A stretch of 64,000 nt of DNA from Symbiodinium natans. Its lineage: Eukaryota; Sar; Dinophyceae; Suessiales; Symbiodiniaceae. The notes beneath the pieces are model-generated. The model saw nothing but the letters and a program-made list of their open reading frames with translations. It was not told the DNA's origin and made no database searches. Shown here one piece after another: positions 17,301 through 27,956 of the stretch (position 1 is the stretch's first letter; each line of letters opens with the position of its first letter). Location: contig CAJNDS010002679.1 in the NCBI GenBank assembly GCA_905221605.1, forward strand, positions 544,501 through 608,500, given 5' to 3'. The translations under genes were made by a program, and so were the position numbers.

Positions 17301-18051
17301 AACATAAGTTATCATAATTTTTAATATTAATACACGCCTTTTTTAATGCAATCCAGCGCGGTAATTCAATATATTGACCTGCTCTTGTTGGGTCATATTT
17401 ATCATAATGAATAGTGATTTTATTAACTTTCTTTATGCTTAATCCTGACTTTTGCAGTTGCTTATTTTCTAAAATAATTTGAATATCATTTCCTGCATTA
17501 TTAACTGCTTTGTTTAATTCATCTTCATTTAAAATTGGATACATTCTACTTCTTATTGTTGTTAATATTTCTTCATCTTCTTCAACACTTTTTAAAACAA
17601 ACTCAACATCAATAAGTAATTTCATACTTTTATGTTTGTTTAAAAACTCTTTTAATCGTGATTTTTGATAATGAATGTGCCCTAAACCTTTAAAGCCTTC
17701 TTTGTCAATATCTATGATAGAATAGGTGTTTGCATATCGTTTTAAAGCACTAAAATTATCAGTTCTTTTTCCAAACGTTGATATAGCATATCGTTTTAAA
17801 TTCTTTCTAACCATAACCCCTTTACTGGCTTTGTCTAAAATCTCAAAACGTTTAAAATCAGGTGTTTTACTAATTTTATTTAATTGCTTTTTTAAGTTCC
17901 CTGTAAAAGGTTTTTCTTTGTCATATTTATATTGTTTTCCATCAATTATAATCTGTTTTAATTCTTTTCCTTTTTTAGTCTTTTTTATTTCGCCTTTTTT
18001 GCTATTTAATACATATCGCATTGCGGTTTTTAGGGCTCCTGTGTCTGCCAT
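14327..18051 (-). pseudogene. Protein-primed family B DNA polymerase (pPolB), three interruptions
   Basis: Replicates the linear viral genome using a protein primer. It is read in three segments. The N-terminal segment (18051-16975) ends with the family segment HINLLRLD...HYVLIK. The next (about 16975-15003) starts in a zinc finger (HCQYCQKGF...H...C). It then has ExoI YGDFECLT, ExoII FHNLKNYDAH, ExoIII YLKTDVLLLTD, motif A YLDANNLYG and motif B LMNNAVYGKTM. The third (15010-14327) has motif C YTDTDSF and the tail IRSKNHQIYS...LPFGHY. Breaks are +1 shifts at TAA 16975-16977 and TAA 15003-15005, and an in-frame TAG at 14510-14512 before the conserved C-terminal ~59 residues. All catalytic motifs survive. 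Decay, indel errors or recoding cannot be separated by eye. Confidence 0.85.
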
Positions 18052-18071
18052 TAGGGTATAAGGTGGCTTCC

Positions 18072-18080
18072 CTTTAAGTA
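18072..18080 (-). promoter_or_regulatory. TACTTAAAG box upstream of pPolB
   Basis: Minus-strand TACTTAAAG, 21 bp upstream of ATG 18051. It matches the boxes at the other end of the element and marks the polymerase as a probable early gene. Confidence 0.5.
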
Positions 18081-18142
18081 GTTTTGGTGTTGCCGGGTGT
18101 TGCTGGGTGTTGCGCTGGTTCTGGGGCTGGGCTGGGCACCAA

Positions 18143-18196
18143 GAGCACCGCGAGCATCAGGAGCATCAGAAGCATCAAGAGCATCAGGAGCATCAT
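18143..18196 (+). repeat. 9-bp tandem repeat (GAGCATCAG-like, x6)
   Basis: Six successive 9-mers varying around GAGCATCAG; a translation would give ASGASEASRASGAS-type repeats. Probably a minisatellite at the virus/host boundary. Confidence 0.6.
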
Positions 18197-18817
18197 TTAA
18201 CCAAATTCCTAAACCATCCCCAAAAAATAAAATGTATGAAAAAAGAAGCGCTTTTTCACACAGGGGAATAAATCACGAAACGAAAGAATAAAAAAAGATG
18301 GGGTGCGCTCCTTTTTTAAAATCTTTCTCACTAACCTAAACCAAGCCACAACAACCCTGAACACTAAACCACAACAACCCTGAAAAAACCCTGAACGCCT
18401 AAACCGAAAAACCAAGCGGGGGAAGGAAGCACCGTTGCGTCGTAGTTCTCGGCGACAATGTCGTTCGTGTTCTTCTTGACCTGTCGTGTTTTTAGTAAAG
18501 CTTTTCTTTATTTTTCTACAAAAGTCCATAGGGTATGTCGGGGATTATTGATTTTATTTGTTTATGGTCTATCATATTAATATTTTTCGCAATTTATGGT
18601 GTATTTTGTATAGGATTTCCATATATATTTATAGTCTCCAATATTTTTTCAAATACTATACGCTTTGATTTTTTATTTATGGGTTTTAGGGTTTAGGATG
18701 CAATCAATCAGTGGCGACCGCACGGACTGCTTCATTTTGCCTCACCCCGTCAGGCTTTCAGCATTATCAGGTTCATTGCTTGGCGTCATCAAGCACGGTT
18801 TTAGACTATCCCCTGAT

Positions 18818-18839
18818 AGATGCCTTTTTTAAGGCATCT
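18818..18839. terminator. Perfect 9-bp hairpin with T loop
   Basis: AGATGCCTT pairs with AAGGCATCT around TTTT. It lies downstream of the minus-strand ORF ending at 19044, separated by the 23-bp repeats. It looks like a 3'-end stem-loop, but function is unproven. Confidence 0.4.
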
Positions 18840-18866
18840 GAAAGAGCATTCCCAGAACCAGTACCC

Positions 18867-18985
18867 AGTACCGAGAACTGAGTACTGATAGTACCGAGAA
18901 CTGAGTACTGACAGTACCGAGAATTGGGTACTGATAGTTCCTATTTTTGGGTACTGATAGTACCTTTATTTGGGGGTTGTCAGTC
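18867..18985 (+). repeat. 23-bp tandem repeat (AGTACCGAGAACTGAGTACTGAT-type)
   Basis: About five head-to-tail copies of a 23-bp unit (AGTACCGAGAACTG plus AGTACTGAT). The first two are almost identical and later copies have diverged (AGTTCCTATTTTTGGG...). Each unit contains the palindromic AGTACT, so the array could bind a dimeric factor or simply be a minisatellite. Confidence 0.65.
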
Positions 18986-19043
18986 CTAAAATATTTTTCT
19001 AACGGTTCTGGAATAAAAGTACTGGGAGTACTCAAAAGTTGTC

Positions 19044-19700
19044 CTACATTACTGAACAACTATCTTGAGACTGTACAAGAGGTTCATTCTGTACAAGGTC
19101 AGACCTTTCAGAACCACGCATAAGACCACTTCGGTATGATATGATATGGTCAAGGTCTTTCAAAAAGTCTTCATTAGAAAAGACACGCTCCGAGCCTTTG
19201 CTGATGCTGTATTCAGCAGAATAGGCTTCTACAAATGACCCTACCAAACACTCACGAAGATGTAGTAGATGAGGTACAATTTCATCTATCTTCTTTATCT
19301 CTTTGATTGTGAGATGAGCACCAGCAACCAACTTGTCTTCGGTATTGATGCGTTTGTTCTGTCCCTTGTCTGCTTCAAAGATGCCCTTGAGTTCTCGGAT
19401 GTCCGAGTCGCTCATCTTTTCCATCGTAGGCTTGATGACGGGCTTGTCGTTTTTGATGTCATACTCAACGGCTTTTATCTTCTCCTTGATGGGGTTGATA
19501 AAAGAGCAAATCTCACGCGGAATGTCAAAGTCAGGCTCATTGATGTCTGACTTGTCCTTCTTCTTGATGTTTGCCTTAGCCCTTTGAGCAAGAGCCTTTG
19601 ATGCTTCCTTCTTGGACATCACATTGATAGGACGACGACCACCGAAGAGAACCATTGTGAGCAAAGGTTGGGTAAAGCGTCCTAAACTACTTTTGAGCAA
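19044..19700 (-). CDS. Hypothetical charged protein (218 aa)
   Basis: A Lys/Glu/Asp-rich protein with no motif I recognise. Notable segments are RRPINVMSKKEASKALAQRAKANIKKKDK, which is basic, and IREICSFINPIKEKIKAVEYDIKN-type helices. Codon and base usage are intermediate between the AT-rich element and the GC-rich host DNA. It and the next ORF (19884-20561) are on the same strand and share that composition, so they may be one small transferred segment or belong to a second element. The ATG at 19700 is taken because the frame is open; a Met 27 residues in (MSKKEASK) is an alternative start. Confidence 0.45.
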   Translation of the reverse strand: MLKSSLGRFTQPLLTMVLFGGRRPINVMSKKEASKALAQRAKANIKKKDKSDINEPDFDIPREICSFINPIKEKIKAVEYDIKNDKPVIKPTMEKMSDSDIRELKGIFEADKGQNKRINTEDKLVAGAHLTIKEIKKIDEIVPHLLHLRECLVGSFVEAYSAEYSISKGSERVFSNEDFLKDLDHIISYRSGLMRGSERSDLVQNEPLVQSQDSCSVM

Positions 19701-19883
19701 AACGCCTAAGGATTAGCAAGGTCGCTGACAAGTCTGCAAGGCTCAGGTCGCAAATATGACCGTCTAAGCACTTGGATTTTATCAGTTCGCTTCGGTGTCA
19801 GCAAGTCTCGCACAAAAGCCTATCTAAAAGAAGACTTTGTCGCACGACAGTTCATGTCACAAGCATCTCATGAAATGAAACGC

Positions 19884-20561
19884 TCACGCAAGACGGAGAT
19901 GATCGCCATCCTTCAACATGATGTCGACTTTGGCGAAAGCATCGCCGTTCAACTTTGCTGGTCCTTGGCTTGGAAGTTGGACGCCCTTGAAGAAAAGGTG
20001 TAGGTTCTTCTGGTCCTTGGCGTCAAAGAAGTTGAAGAGACGACACGCCTCACTCTTCAGCTTGGCGGAGTTGTTGAGCACAGGGTTAAAGGTGAGGGAC
20101 TTGACGACGTCGGGGTCATTCTCCTTCTTCTTGTAATGGATGTAGAAGGTCACATTCTCACCCAAGATGGATTTTTTCACGATGTCCTTTGTGATGCCTT
20201 CCTTCTTCTCCAGATAGAGAACATGTGAGGTCAAGCGTTCAATCTCGGTCTCGATCTCTTTAATCTGGTCCTTTGGGTTGTCGTAGCCGTCAAGGGTTGC
20301 CTTTGTCTCGGTGCTCAAGCTGGCGAGCAACTTCTGAATGTCAAACTTCCACACTTTCCATGCCTCCTTCTTCTCGGAACTGCTTGTGGTCTTTGTTGGC
20401 ATCATCGCACTATCAACAGCGGAAGAAGAAGCTGACGGAAGTTTCTCATCTCCGGGCTTGGGCTCATTGGTCTTCTCATCATCTTTGGTCGGGAGCTTCT
20501 CATCATCTTTGGTCGGGAGCTCATTGAGCTTCTCATTGGGCTTCTGATTGTATCCATCCAT
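19884..20561 (-). CDS. Hypothetical protein with possible ubiquitin-like C-terminus (225 aa)
   Basis: The N-terminus (residues ~14-32) carries an exact LPTKDDEK duplication within a Pro/Lys/Glu-rich disordered tail. The middle has a coiled coil (KDQIKEIETEIERLTSHVLYLEKKE). The C-terminus (about 155-225) reads VTFYIHYKKK...LHLFFKGVQLPSQGPAKLNGDAF...LKDGDHLRLA. The order resembles a ubiquitin-like beta-grasp (LxFxGxxL then DGDxL); that is a weak inference. Composition matches the neighbouring ORF at 19044-19700. Function unknown. Confidence 0.45.
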   Translation of the reverse strand: MDGYNQKPNEKLNELPTKDDEKLPTKDDEKTNEPKPGDEKLPSASSSAVDSAMMPTKTTSSSEKKEAWKVWKFDIQKLLASLSTETKATLDGYDNPKDQIKEIETEIERLTSHVLYLEKKEGITKDIVKKSILGENVTFYIHYKKKENDPDVVKSLTFNPVLNNSAKLKSEACRLFNFFDAKDQKNLHLFFKGVQLPSQGPAKLNGDAFAKVDIMLKDGDHLRLA

Positions 20562-21060
20562 TGCTAGGGTCTAAAAGACTACTTACAGCAACAGGCAAGC
20601 TTCAAGCACAAAAAAGCCTGCAGAATAAGTTGATGCTTCCAATGTGTGACATATCTTCATAACTTGTCTTTCAGTCACAGCAATCAATAAGCGAGCAAGG
20701 CGCGCCAGTTCCTGATGGTGGTGAAGTTGAAGAAGTCGCCCAACATCCTATATCCATAAATTATTATAAATCTTTGGTAAAGTCTTTGAGGTGGGCTAGT
20801 CCCAGAAAACGGGTGAGGTGATATGATGAAGGTTGAAAGTGGATTAGGTGAGCATGTTGAGAAATGAAATAAATGAATTTATAGATACTTAAATTTTTAT
20901 TGGGATGAGAAACGGATGAGGTGACGATGTTGATGATGGGGTGGAAGACGAAACGAAAGAGCGGGACAAAACAATGATAACGGATAAGGTGACGATTATG
21001 ATGAAAACGAAGCAGGGGGAAAGGTGAGAGAACGGATGAGGTGGCTATATATGGTAGGGC
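20562..21060 (+). repeat. Non-coding stretch with four AACGGATGAGGTG motifs
   Basis: No gene seen. Imperfect copies of AACGG(A/G)T(G/A)AGGTG followed by ATGATGA-like sequence occur at about 20808, 20911, 20979 and 21031. Spacing falls from roughly 100 to 50 bp. They may be the remains of a tandem repeat or binding-site cluster. Confidence 0.45.
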
Positions 21061-21122
21061 AAGGTCTCAGAACCACCCCTGATATAGCCCTAGGGCCACA
21101 CCTCAGAACCATCCTTTTTACA

Positions 21123-21405
21123 ATTTTTTGGGGGTGGGGGTCGACAGGTCGGGTGGGTCAGGGTCGCCTGGTCTTGAGGTGGGGAGAAGGGGGGGTCAAA
21201 TCAGAAGGTAAGGGCCACCGGGTGGGGGGGGGGTGTTGTCCGGGGCGGAAGGGGAGGGGGGTGGGGTTTGGGTGGTGGGCTTCGGGCTCGGGAGGAGAAG
21301 GGGGTAGGGGCAGGGCAAGCACGCACGGAGCGTTTTGGTTGGCGGTCAAAAATCGTCGGTTCTGAACCCGACAAAAAAAGTGTTTTTGAGTTTTTTGTTT
21401 ATGCC
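21123..21405 (+). repeat. G-rich module with 80-bp core, copy 1
   Basis: A G-rich leader (GGTCGACAGGTCGGGTGGGTC, GGTCGCCTGGTC) is followed by a core at 21314-21390. The core runs from GCAAGCACGCACGGAGCG through TCGTCGGTTCTGAACCCGAC to AAAAAAAGTGTTTTTGAG. The same leader-plus-core order recurs at 23.7-24.0 kb and partly at 24.1-24.3 kb. ORFs read through it are Gly/Arg or Pro-rich artefacts of composition. Possibly a non-autonomous mobile element or a subtelomeric repeat. Confidence 0.6.
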
Positions 21406-23739
21406 AAGGTGCTATCGGCCGATGCTGCTTGTGGGTGGTTTCCAGTAGCACTGCTCGGCCCCTCAGGCACAGGCGCGTGGGCTTTGGTCCACAGCTTGTG
21501 CTCGCTCCATGGCCAAATGATTAATGGACAGATGTTGCCGATTGCAGCTTGGAAAGAAGATAAACTTCTGCTTCAGAAGCAATGTGGAGCTCAGATTCTC
21601 GTCAAAAGGCAGAAATGCCATGTCTTTGGCACAACTCAAATCGCTGGGATTGGCATGCGAAAAAAGTTGATGCTACGAGGCCATCCCGATAAAAATGGCG
21701 ACAGACATCTGTTTGACCTGGCCATGATTCTGGCTTCATGACATAGCCATGTGTTTTCGTGAGAAAGGTGCGGAGCGCAAAAAGAATCTTGACACTGGCA
21801 TGCATACTATTGTTATCAGTAAGCGGATTTTGTTACAATCAGTTATCTCTGAATGGCACTTGCCAGGCAATGACTTCTTGCTCTTCACCAGCCGGAGCCT
21901 TACGTACGACATCCATGCTTTGGTGCTCGGCTAATTCCAACCTAGAGCCTCCGTGGAAGTGGATGTATGTCACTGGTCTCATTCTTCAATTCAAAACCAA
22001 TCGTGTCGATGGCAGCTACGATTGGTGAAAGGAATCATGGGCAGCTGTTGCTGTGACGATTGGAAATTTTATGAGGTAGTGAGGCAGAAGAAATGCTACA
22101 TGTCAGCGACTTATATGCAACGCAAACAGTTTGCATTTGTCCTGTCCCAATCATATCTGCGCTGGTGGTGAGGCTGATTGGCGCATCGAGTTGGTGGCGC
22201 CCGGCTGGACAAGAGCAACCCGCCAGTGCACGGTGGGCATGCTTCTGGAGGCTGAGTCTCGATGGCAGCGCAAAGCAATGATAGGAACTGGAATGTTAGC
22301 TGCAGACCGAGGAGCTGGCCAGCATGCTGTACTTTCTGAACCTTCTCGGCTGCAAGTAAGAGACTTTTAGCAGGCAAGTTCAAGAACGATTTGCTTCCGA
22401 TTTCGATTAAAAGACTCCTCGCAGTGCAGGGGTTTGCCTTATTATATAGGAGCACCGTGCACTTAAAATGGCTGAGGGAGATTGCAAAGCACGGTATTCG
22501 TCCCACAAAAATTGTTCAGGGTGCCGACGGCCGAGGGCTAGTTGGTCAATTGCGTGAGGTCTGAGGCAAACTTGTGCTTGGCTAGCATCAACAGAGCCTA
22601 GTGTGTCGTGCCATGTCACTCGCGGAATGAAGTTCTTTCTCCTTAGCCAATCTCTGCAGACCTTGCACTTCAGTACGACACCTCCAGCTTTGGGATTTAG
22701 AGTAGTACCGTAAGCAAGAAATCTGGAAACCCCAACAGTCTAGATCCCAATTTCACGTTCTGCGTAGCCGTCAAGCCTCAGAACATTCTTGTGTTTGTTG
22801 AAGATCTGAGAACAGCCGTACTGCTGCGGCCTTAGTACTATGCGGTCACAGGCGTAACGTACACACGGGGGCCTCGGGGCTTCGGCTTGACCAGGAACAT
22901 GGAGCGTCTTGTCATCAGCGACATTGGGGCGATGCCGGCAACCGTCCCGAAGTGGTGGCTTCAGGCTGGCTCTGTGTCGTGTTAGTGCATGGCTTCCTAG
23001 AGAAGACCCACCAGGAAACAGAGAGTGCAGACGAGGCTCCCCTTCGTGTTGCAGTGTGGTTAGTTGCCTGTGTATCAGTCGTCTCGCATCAGGATGAGGA
23101 GGTGCCATGCCCCATGCATCAGAACTATGCCCGGAGCCAAAAGAATGATGAGGGAAAATGTTCAGTGCGATTGGTAATGCAGAACGTTTGCTGCGAGGCG
23201 AAGAACTGCTTCTTACTGGCAGCAGCGGGCGCCATCCTCGATGAGAACGATCGGCCTTTTGAGGGCGTCGATGGCTATGACATCTCAACGTGCAAGGCGG
23301 ATTGCACGCGCTATGCTGACCTTTGTCAGTACTGTCCCGGTCTGAGGTGCCCCAGGTGCCGATGGGCCACTTCTCGCTCGTGCTATGGGGTAGCCCGCAC
23401 GGCAATGCCGGGCACTGTAATGCAGAAGAGTGCTTGCCGCGTTGCTGCCTTGTCCGTGCAGCAAGGTTTGCGATGGCTCACATGGGGGCGGAGGTCACTG
23501 TGCCAATGAGGAGTACAAGTCGCGAGCCTTTTGCTCCATCGCTTGGAAGCCCAAGCCTCAGACGACGTTTTCCACTAGCAAGTCTCTGATTAGCCAATTA
23601 GACTCAGGAGCCGAGGGTCAGCGATCATGCTGTACTCACAGTACTATGAGCACGTGTAGTTTTACGCCCCGCCACCAGGCGCAGGAATGCGTATGCAAAT
23701 AGCTCGCGGCAGTTGCGAGCACACGTTTCATCACACCTG
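21406..23739 (+). other. 2.3-kb segment between module copies; possible host exons
   Basis: This stretch has balanced composition, no TTTAGGG and many overlapping open frames, none convincing as a full gene. A plus-strand frame at about 21520-21740 contains LQKQCGAQILVKRQKCHVFGT and GHPDKNGD, faintly like a KH-type segment and a J-domain HPD, respectively. A plus-strand frame at about 22952-23380 is Cys-rich (CCEAKNCF, CKADCTRYADLCQYC). These may be exons of host genes. No promoter or RNA gene recognised. Confidence 0.35.
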
Positions 23740-23744
23740 GTCAG

Positions 23745-23990
23745 GGGGCAGGGGGTGGGGGTGTGGGTCGACAGGTCGGGTGGGTCCGGGTCGCCTGGTC
23801 GGGGGGTGGGGTAGGGGGTAAGGGTCAGGTGGGCAGGGGGTAGGGGATGTGGGTTGGTGGACTTCGGGCTCGGGAGGAGTAGGGGGTAGGGGCAGGGCAA
23901 GCACGCACGGAGCGTTTTTGTGGGTTGGCGGCCAAAAGTCGTCGGTTCTGAACCCGACAAAAAAAGTGTTTTTGAGTTTGTTGGGGTCGG
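23745..23990 (+). repeat. G-rich module, copy 2
   Basis: Same G-rich leader (GGTCGACAGGTCGGGTGGGTCC) and core (23897-23976) as copy 1, with a short insertion (TGTGGGTTGG) in the middle. It shares the GAACCCGACAAAAAAAGTG block exactly. Confidence 0.6.
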
Positions 23991-24077
23991 GAGGGGGAAT
24001 CCCTGGTCGGGGGGCGGAAGGTCGTCGGGTGGGGGGGGGTCCCCTGGTCCGGGGCGGAAGAGGAGGGGGGTGGGGTA

Positions 24078-24302
24078 GGAGCGTTTTTGTGTCGACAAAA
24101 AAAGTGTTTTTGAGGGTCACCTGGTCGGGGGGTGGGGGAGAAGGGGGGTGTAGGGGGTAAGGGTCAGGTGGGCAGGGGGTCAGGGCCACCAGCAAGGAAC
24201 GGGTTTGCAAGCACGCACGGAGCGCTTTTGTGGGTTAGCGGTCACAAATCGTCGGTTCTGAACAGGACAAAAAAAGTGTTTTTGAGTTTTTTGGGGCCGG
24301 GA
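24078..24302 (+). repeat. G-rich module, partial copy and copy 3
   Basis: 24078-24114 holds a shortened core (GGAGCGTTTTTGTG joined to GTCGACAAAAAAAGTG). A full core follows at 24207-24286 with GAACAGGAC in place of GAACCCGAC. The copies are separated by G-rich leader sequence, indicating tandem growth by unequal exchange. Confidence 0.55.
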
Positions 24303-24373
24303 GGGGGGGGTCCCTGGTCGGGGGGCGGAGGGGTCGTCAGGTCGGGGGGGGGGGTGGGGGGGGGGGGGGGGGG
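24303..24373 (+). repeat. Poly-G rich tract
   Basis: Runs of 7 to 18 G interrupted by single T or C. Strong G-quadruplex potential on the plus strand. It marks the passage into the telomeric-repeat mosaic. Confidence 0.6.
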
Positions 24374-24421
24374 TTCGTCAGGACTACCTCCCGTGTAAGG
24401 GGCTTCCCGGGCGCTCGACCC

Positions 24422-26385
24422 CAAAGGCGGGGTCGGCGGATATATGGTTTAGGGTTTAGCCCTTAGGGTTTAGGGTTTCGGAAATTTGTAGACGCGCAAC
24501 AGCTGCCGAACCCCGAAAAGGGCTTATCGGCCGTCAGGCTACGTAGCACCCGAAACCCTAAGCCCTAAACCATTAAACCATTAACCCTTAACCCTTAACC
24601 CTTAACCCTACACCATAAACCGTATACCCTAAACCCGAAACCCGACACCCAAAACCCGAAACCCTGACCCTTCTAGGCCCCAAACCCTACACCCTCTAAA
24701 CGAGCCCATGAGCTCAAAAAACCCTGAACCCCGTCGTCCGAAACCCTAAACCCTAAACCCTAAACCCGAAACCCTAAACCCTAAATCCTAAACCCTAAAC
24801 CCTAAACCCTAAACCCTAAACCCCAAACCCCAAACCCCAAACCCCAAACCCCAAACCCTAACCCTAAACCCTAAACCCTCGTTTCTGCAAACGCAGGTTT
24901 GGGCTGGTCCCACCCCAACACGCGCCGGCAGCTACTGGGACTGCAAGGGGTGAAGGGGTTTGGGGTTTAGTGTGGTTTAGGGTTTAGGGTTTAGGGTTTA
25001 GGGTTTAGGGTTTAGGGTTTAGGGGTTGGGGTTTGGGGATTAGGGTTTAGGGTTTAGGGTTTAGGGTTGAGGGTTGAGTGTGCCTTAAGGTTTGGGATTT
25101 TGGCGTTTAGGGCTCAGGGTCTTGGATCTGGCCGCCGCCAGGCTCGGAAGGAGCTGGAGTGCCAGATAAAGGCAGCATTAGGGTTTAGTGTTTAGGGTTT
25201 AGGGTTAGGGTTTAGGGCTTAGGGCTTAGGGCTTAGGGTTTAGGGTTTAGGGTTTAGGGTTTAGGGTTTAGGGTTTAGGGCTTAGGGTTCAGGGTTTAGG
25301 GTTCAGGGTTCAGGGTTTAGGGTTTAGGGTTTATAGGGCGGCAGGATGGAGCCGCGGCTGGGGCCACCGCAGGCCACCTAGGGTTTCTCGCACGCAAGGG
25401 CTCGGCGGCGAGCAGGATCGAAGGCATCAATAATCGAGGAAACGGGGTGCCAGGACCGACAGGACGCACCGGCATCTGCTTCTGAAGGGATTGCGGCGCC
25501 GTCTTCTGCAACCGTCCCTTTCACAAAGGAAGGGGCCCGCAGCCCGACACCCTTATCAGCACCCTAGACCCTAGACCCGAAACCCTAAAACCCCAAAAAC
25601 CCTAAACCCCAAACCTAAAACCCTAAACCCTAAACCCTAAACCCTAAACCCTAAACCCTAAACCCTGAACCCAAACAATCAAACACTAAACCCGAAGCCC
25701 TAAGCCCTAAACCCCCCGTCCTGCTACCCCAGGTATCGGCAAGGCCTCCACGCCTCGATCTCTTGCGAGCAGTCGAGGCCATGTACCATCTGCCTTGAAG
25801 CATGTCAGAGTTTAGGGTTTAGGGTCTAGGGTTTATAGGGTTTAGGGTTTAGGGTTTAGGAATTATAAGGTATAGGGTTCTAGGGTCATTAGAGGCTTTC
25901 GGCGATGCGGGTTGGCGACCTCTCCTCAGCAACAAAGCTACCACTGAGTACTGAAGCTCGACGAACCGTTGGGCCTGAGATCCAGCTGGAGCAAGGGAAT
26001 GCCAGAGCCTCTTGAGAGTTGAATGTAATGAGGGCTGAGGGCCACTTAGGGTTTAGGGTTTAGGGTTTAGGGTTTAGGGTTTAGAGATGTTTTGTGTGGC
26101 TCGTGGGGGCTGAGATGTCATCAAAGGCTTCCTGGAGAACCGAACGGGTACTGCACCTTGACTCACGAGTGACACAGAGTCATAGCCTAGAACCTTTTCC
26201 ACATGGCATGGGGGAGTGCTGTAGTGGAGACGAGACGTATATGGCAAAGCCGCGGATAACAGCATCTTATCTTCCCGGATGTCGATATCACCTCAGCGCT
26301 AGTGCCTGTTTTCCTAATCAGGGTACTTATCATTCTTTGGGTGGTCGAAGGTGGGGGGGTACCACGTAGATACATGTGTGTTTGT
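24422..26385. repeat. Telomeric-repeat mosaic, block 1
   Basis: Alternating arrays: CCCTAAA (24552-24885, with CCCTTAA and CCCCAAA variants), TTTAGGG (24960-25080, 25180-25335), CCCTAAA (25560-25715), then TTTAGGG (25805-25880, 26045-26088). Islands of 60-230 bp between them are GC-rich and non-repetitive. One island (about 25905-26010) reads as a plus-strand frame (MRVGDLSSATKLPLSTEARR...) and may be an exon. No complete gene is seen. Confidence 0.7.
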
Positions 26386-26386
26386 G

Positions 26387-27268
<882 letters not shown>

Positions 27269-27956
27269 CATAGCCCATAGGCGCTCGCCCGCAGCAGAAT
27301 GTGAATAGGGCTGGCCCATTTTTTCAAGGAACTTACACCCCGGGACGTTTCTGTGCACGGCACAGCGGCATGGCGTACCCGGCCTAGCTCCTGGTTCTAT
27401 GTGTGAAGAAGCTTTGGAGGAAGAACGAGGGCACCAATCCCATCCTGAGGATGTGAGTTTTCATGGTCATCCTGATAGCAGGAGTATGTCTTCGCAGACG
27501 AAAAGTAGGTAAAGTAAGACACGGAGCTCAGTGAGTGCATGCATAAAGGTGGCCAGACACATATCTCAGTCCTTGCCCACGCAATCATTCCGGACGAAAC
27601 TTTCATCTGAATCTTGCCAGGAATCGCTCAGAGAACTCGCGGTCATTCCTCCATGATGCCGGATCCTTCCCAGGGTCGTTGTGGGGTTTGGCCCGTTGAG
27701 CCCTACACCTTACCGAACCGTGACCATAACCCAACAACCCTAAACCTTCTAGGCTTTAGAGCAGCCCATATCCGAATTCCGAAGCTCTAACTAAACTCAA
27801 AATCCCAAACCCTGACCTTGAACCAAACTCTGAAACTCTAAAACCTAGCAAGCTCTCAGCCCTGACCGGGCTTCGGTGTCAGCTCCTTGAGCGCATAGGA
27901 TTTCGGATTCAGAGTTTTGGGCCTAAGGGTTTAGGGTTTCGGGTTGAGGGTTTTAG
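27269..27956. other. Unique sequence with decayed telomeric words
   Basis: Mostly single-copy DNA without a convincing gene. 27690-27960 holds scattered, degenerate CCCTAAA and TTTAGGG words (for example TTTAGGGTTTCGGGTTGAGGG before the NADAR-like exon). No promoter or RNA feature recognised. Confidence 0.4.

Larger units (their letters stand above)
18060..18817. other. Boundary region of mixed composition, no gene called
   Basis: Directly after the polymerase promoter the composition flips to GC-rich direct repeats (GTTGCCGGGTGTTGCTGGG) and six copies of a 9-bp GAGCATCAG-like repeat (18143-18196). An A-rich stretch with AACCCTGAA/CCTAAACC telomere-like words follows, then 18530-18680 is again very AT-rich. 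The AT-rich part stops at GGGTTTTAGGGTTTAGG (18676-18692). An ORF at 18209-18529 (minus) is Arg/Phe-rich low complexity and not credible. The element's right end probably lies in here; no terminal inverted repeat can be tested because the left end is outside the window. Confidence 0.5.

Noticed and set aside
14327-18051. Genome-wide reassignment of TAG in the virus
   Set aside because: Long ORFs (capsid, fibre, central polymerase) contain no in-frame TAG, so a single nonsense or leaky codon is simpler.
18209-18529. 106-aa Arg/Phe-rich minus-strand ORF at the virus boundary
   Set aside because: Low complexity, overlapping repeats and telomere-like words, with no promoter box.
22740-23405. 221-aa minus-strand ORF in the 2.3-kb segment
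   Set aside because: Pro/Arg/His/Ser-rich, with no motif, and it is opposed by a Cys-rich plus-strand frame that looks more protein-like.
21024-24424. Several Pro/Gly/Arg-rich ORFs in the G-rich modules
   Set aside because: Their composition follows the G-runs and both strands are open; no motif or start context supports them.
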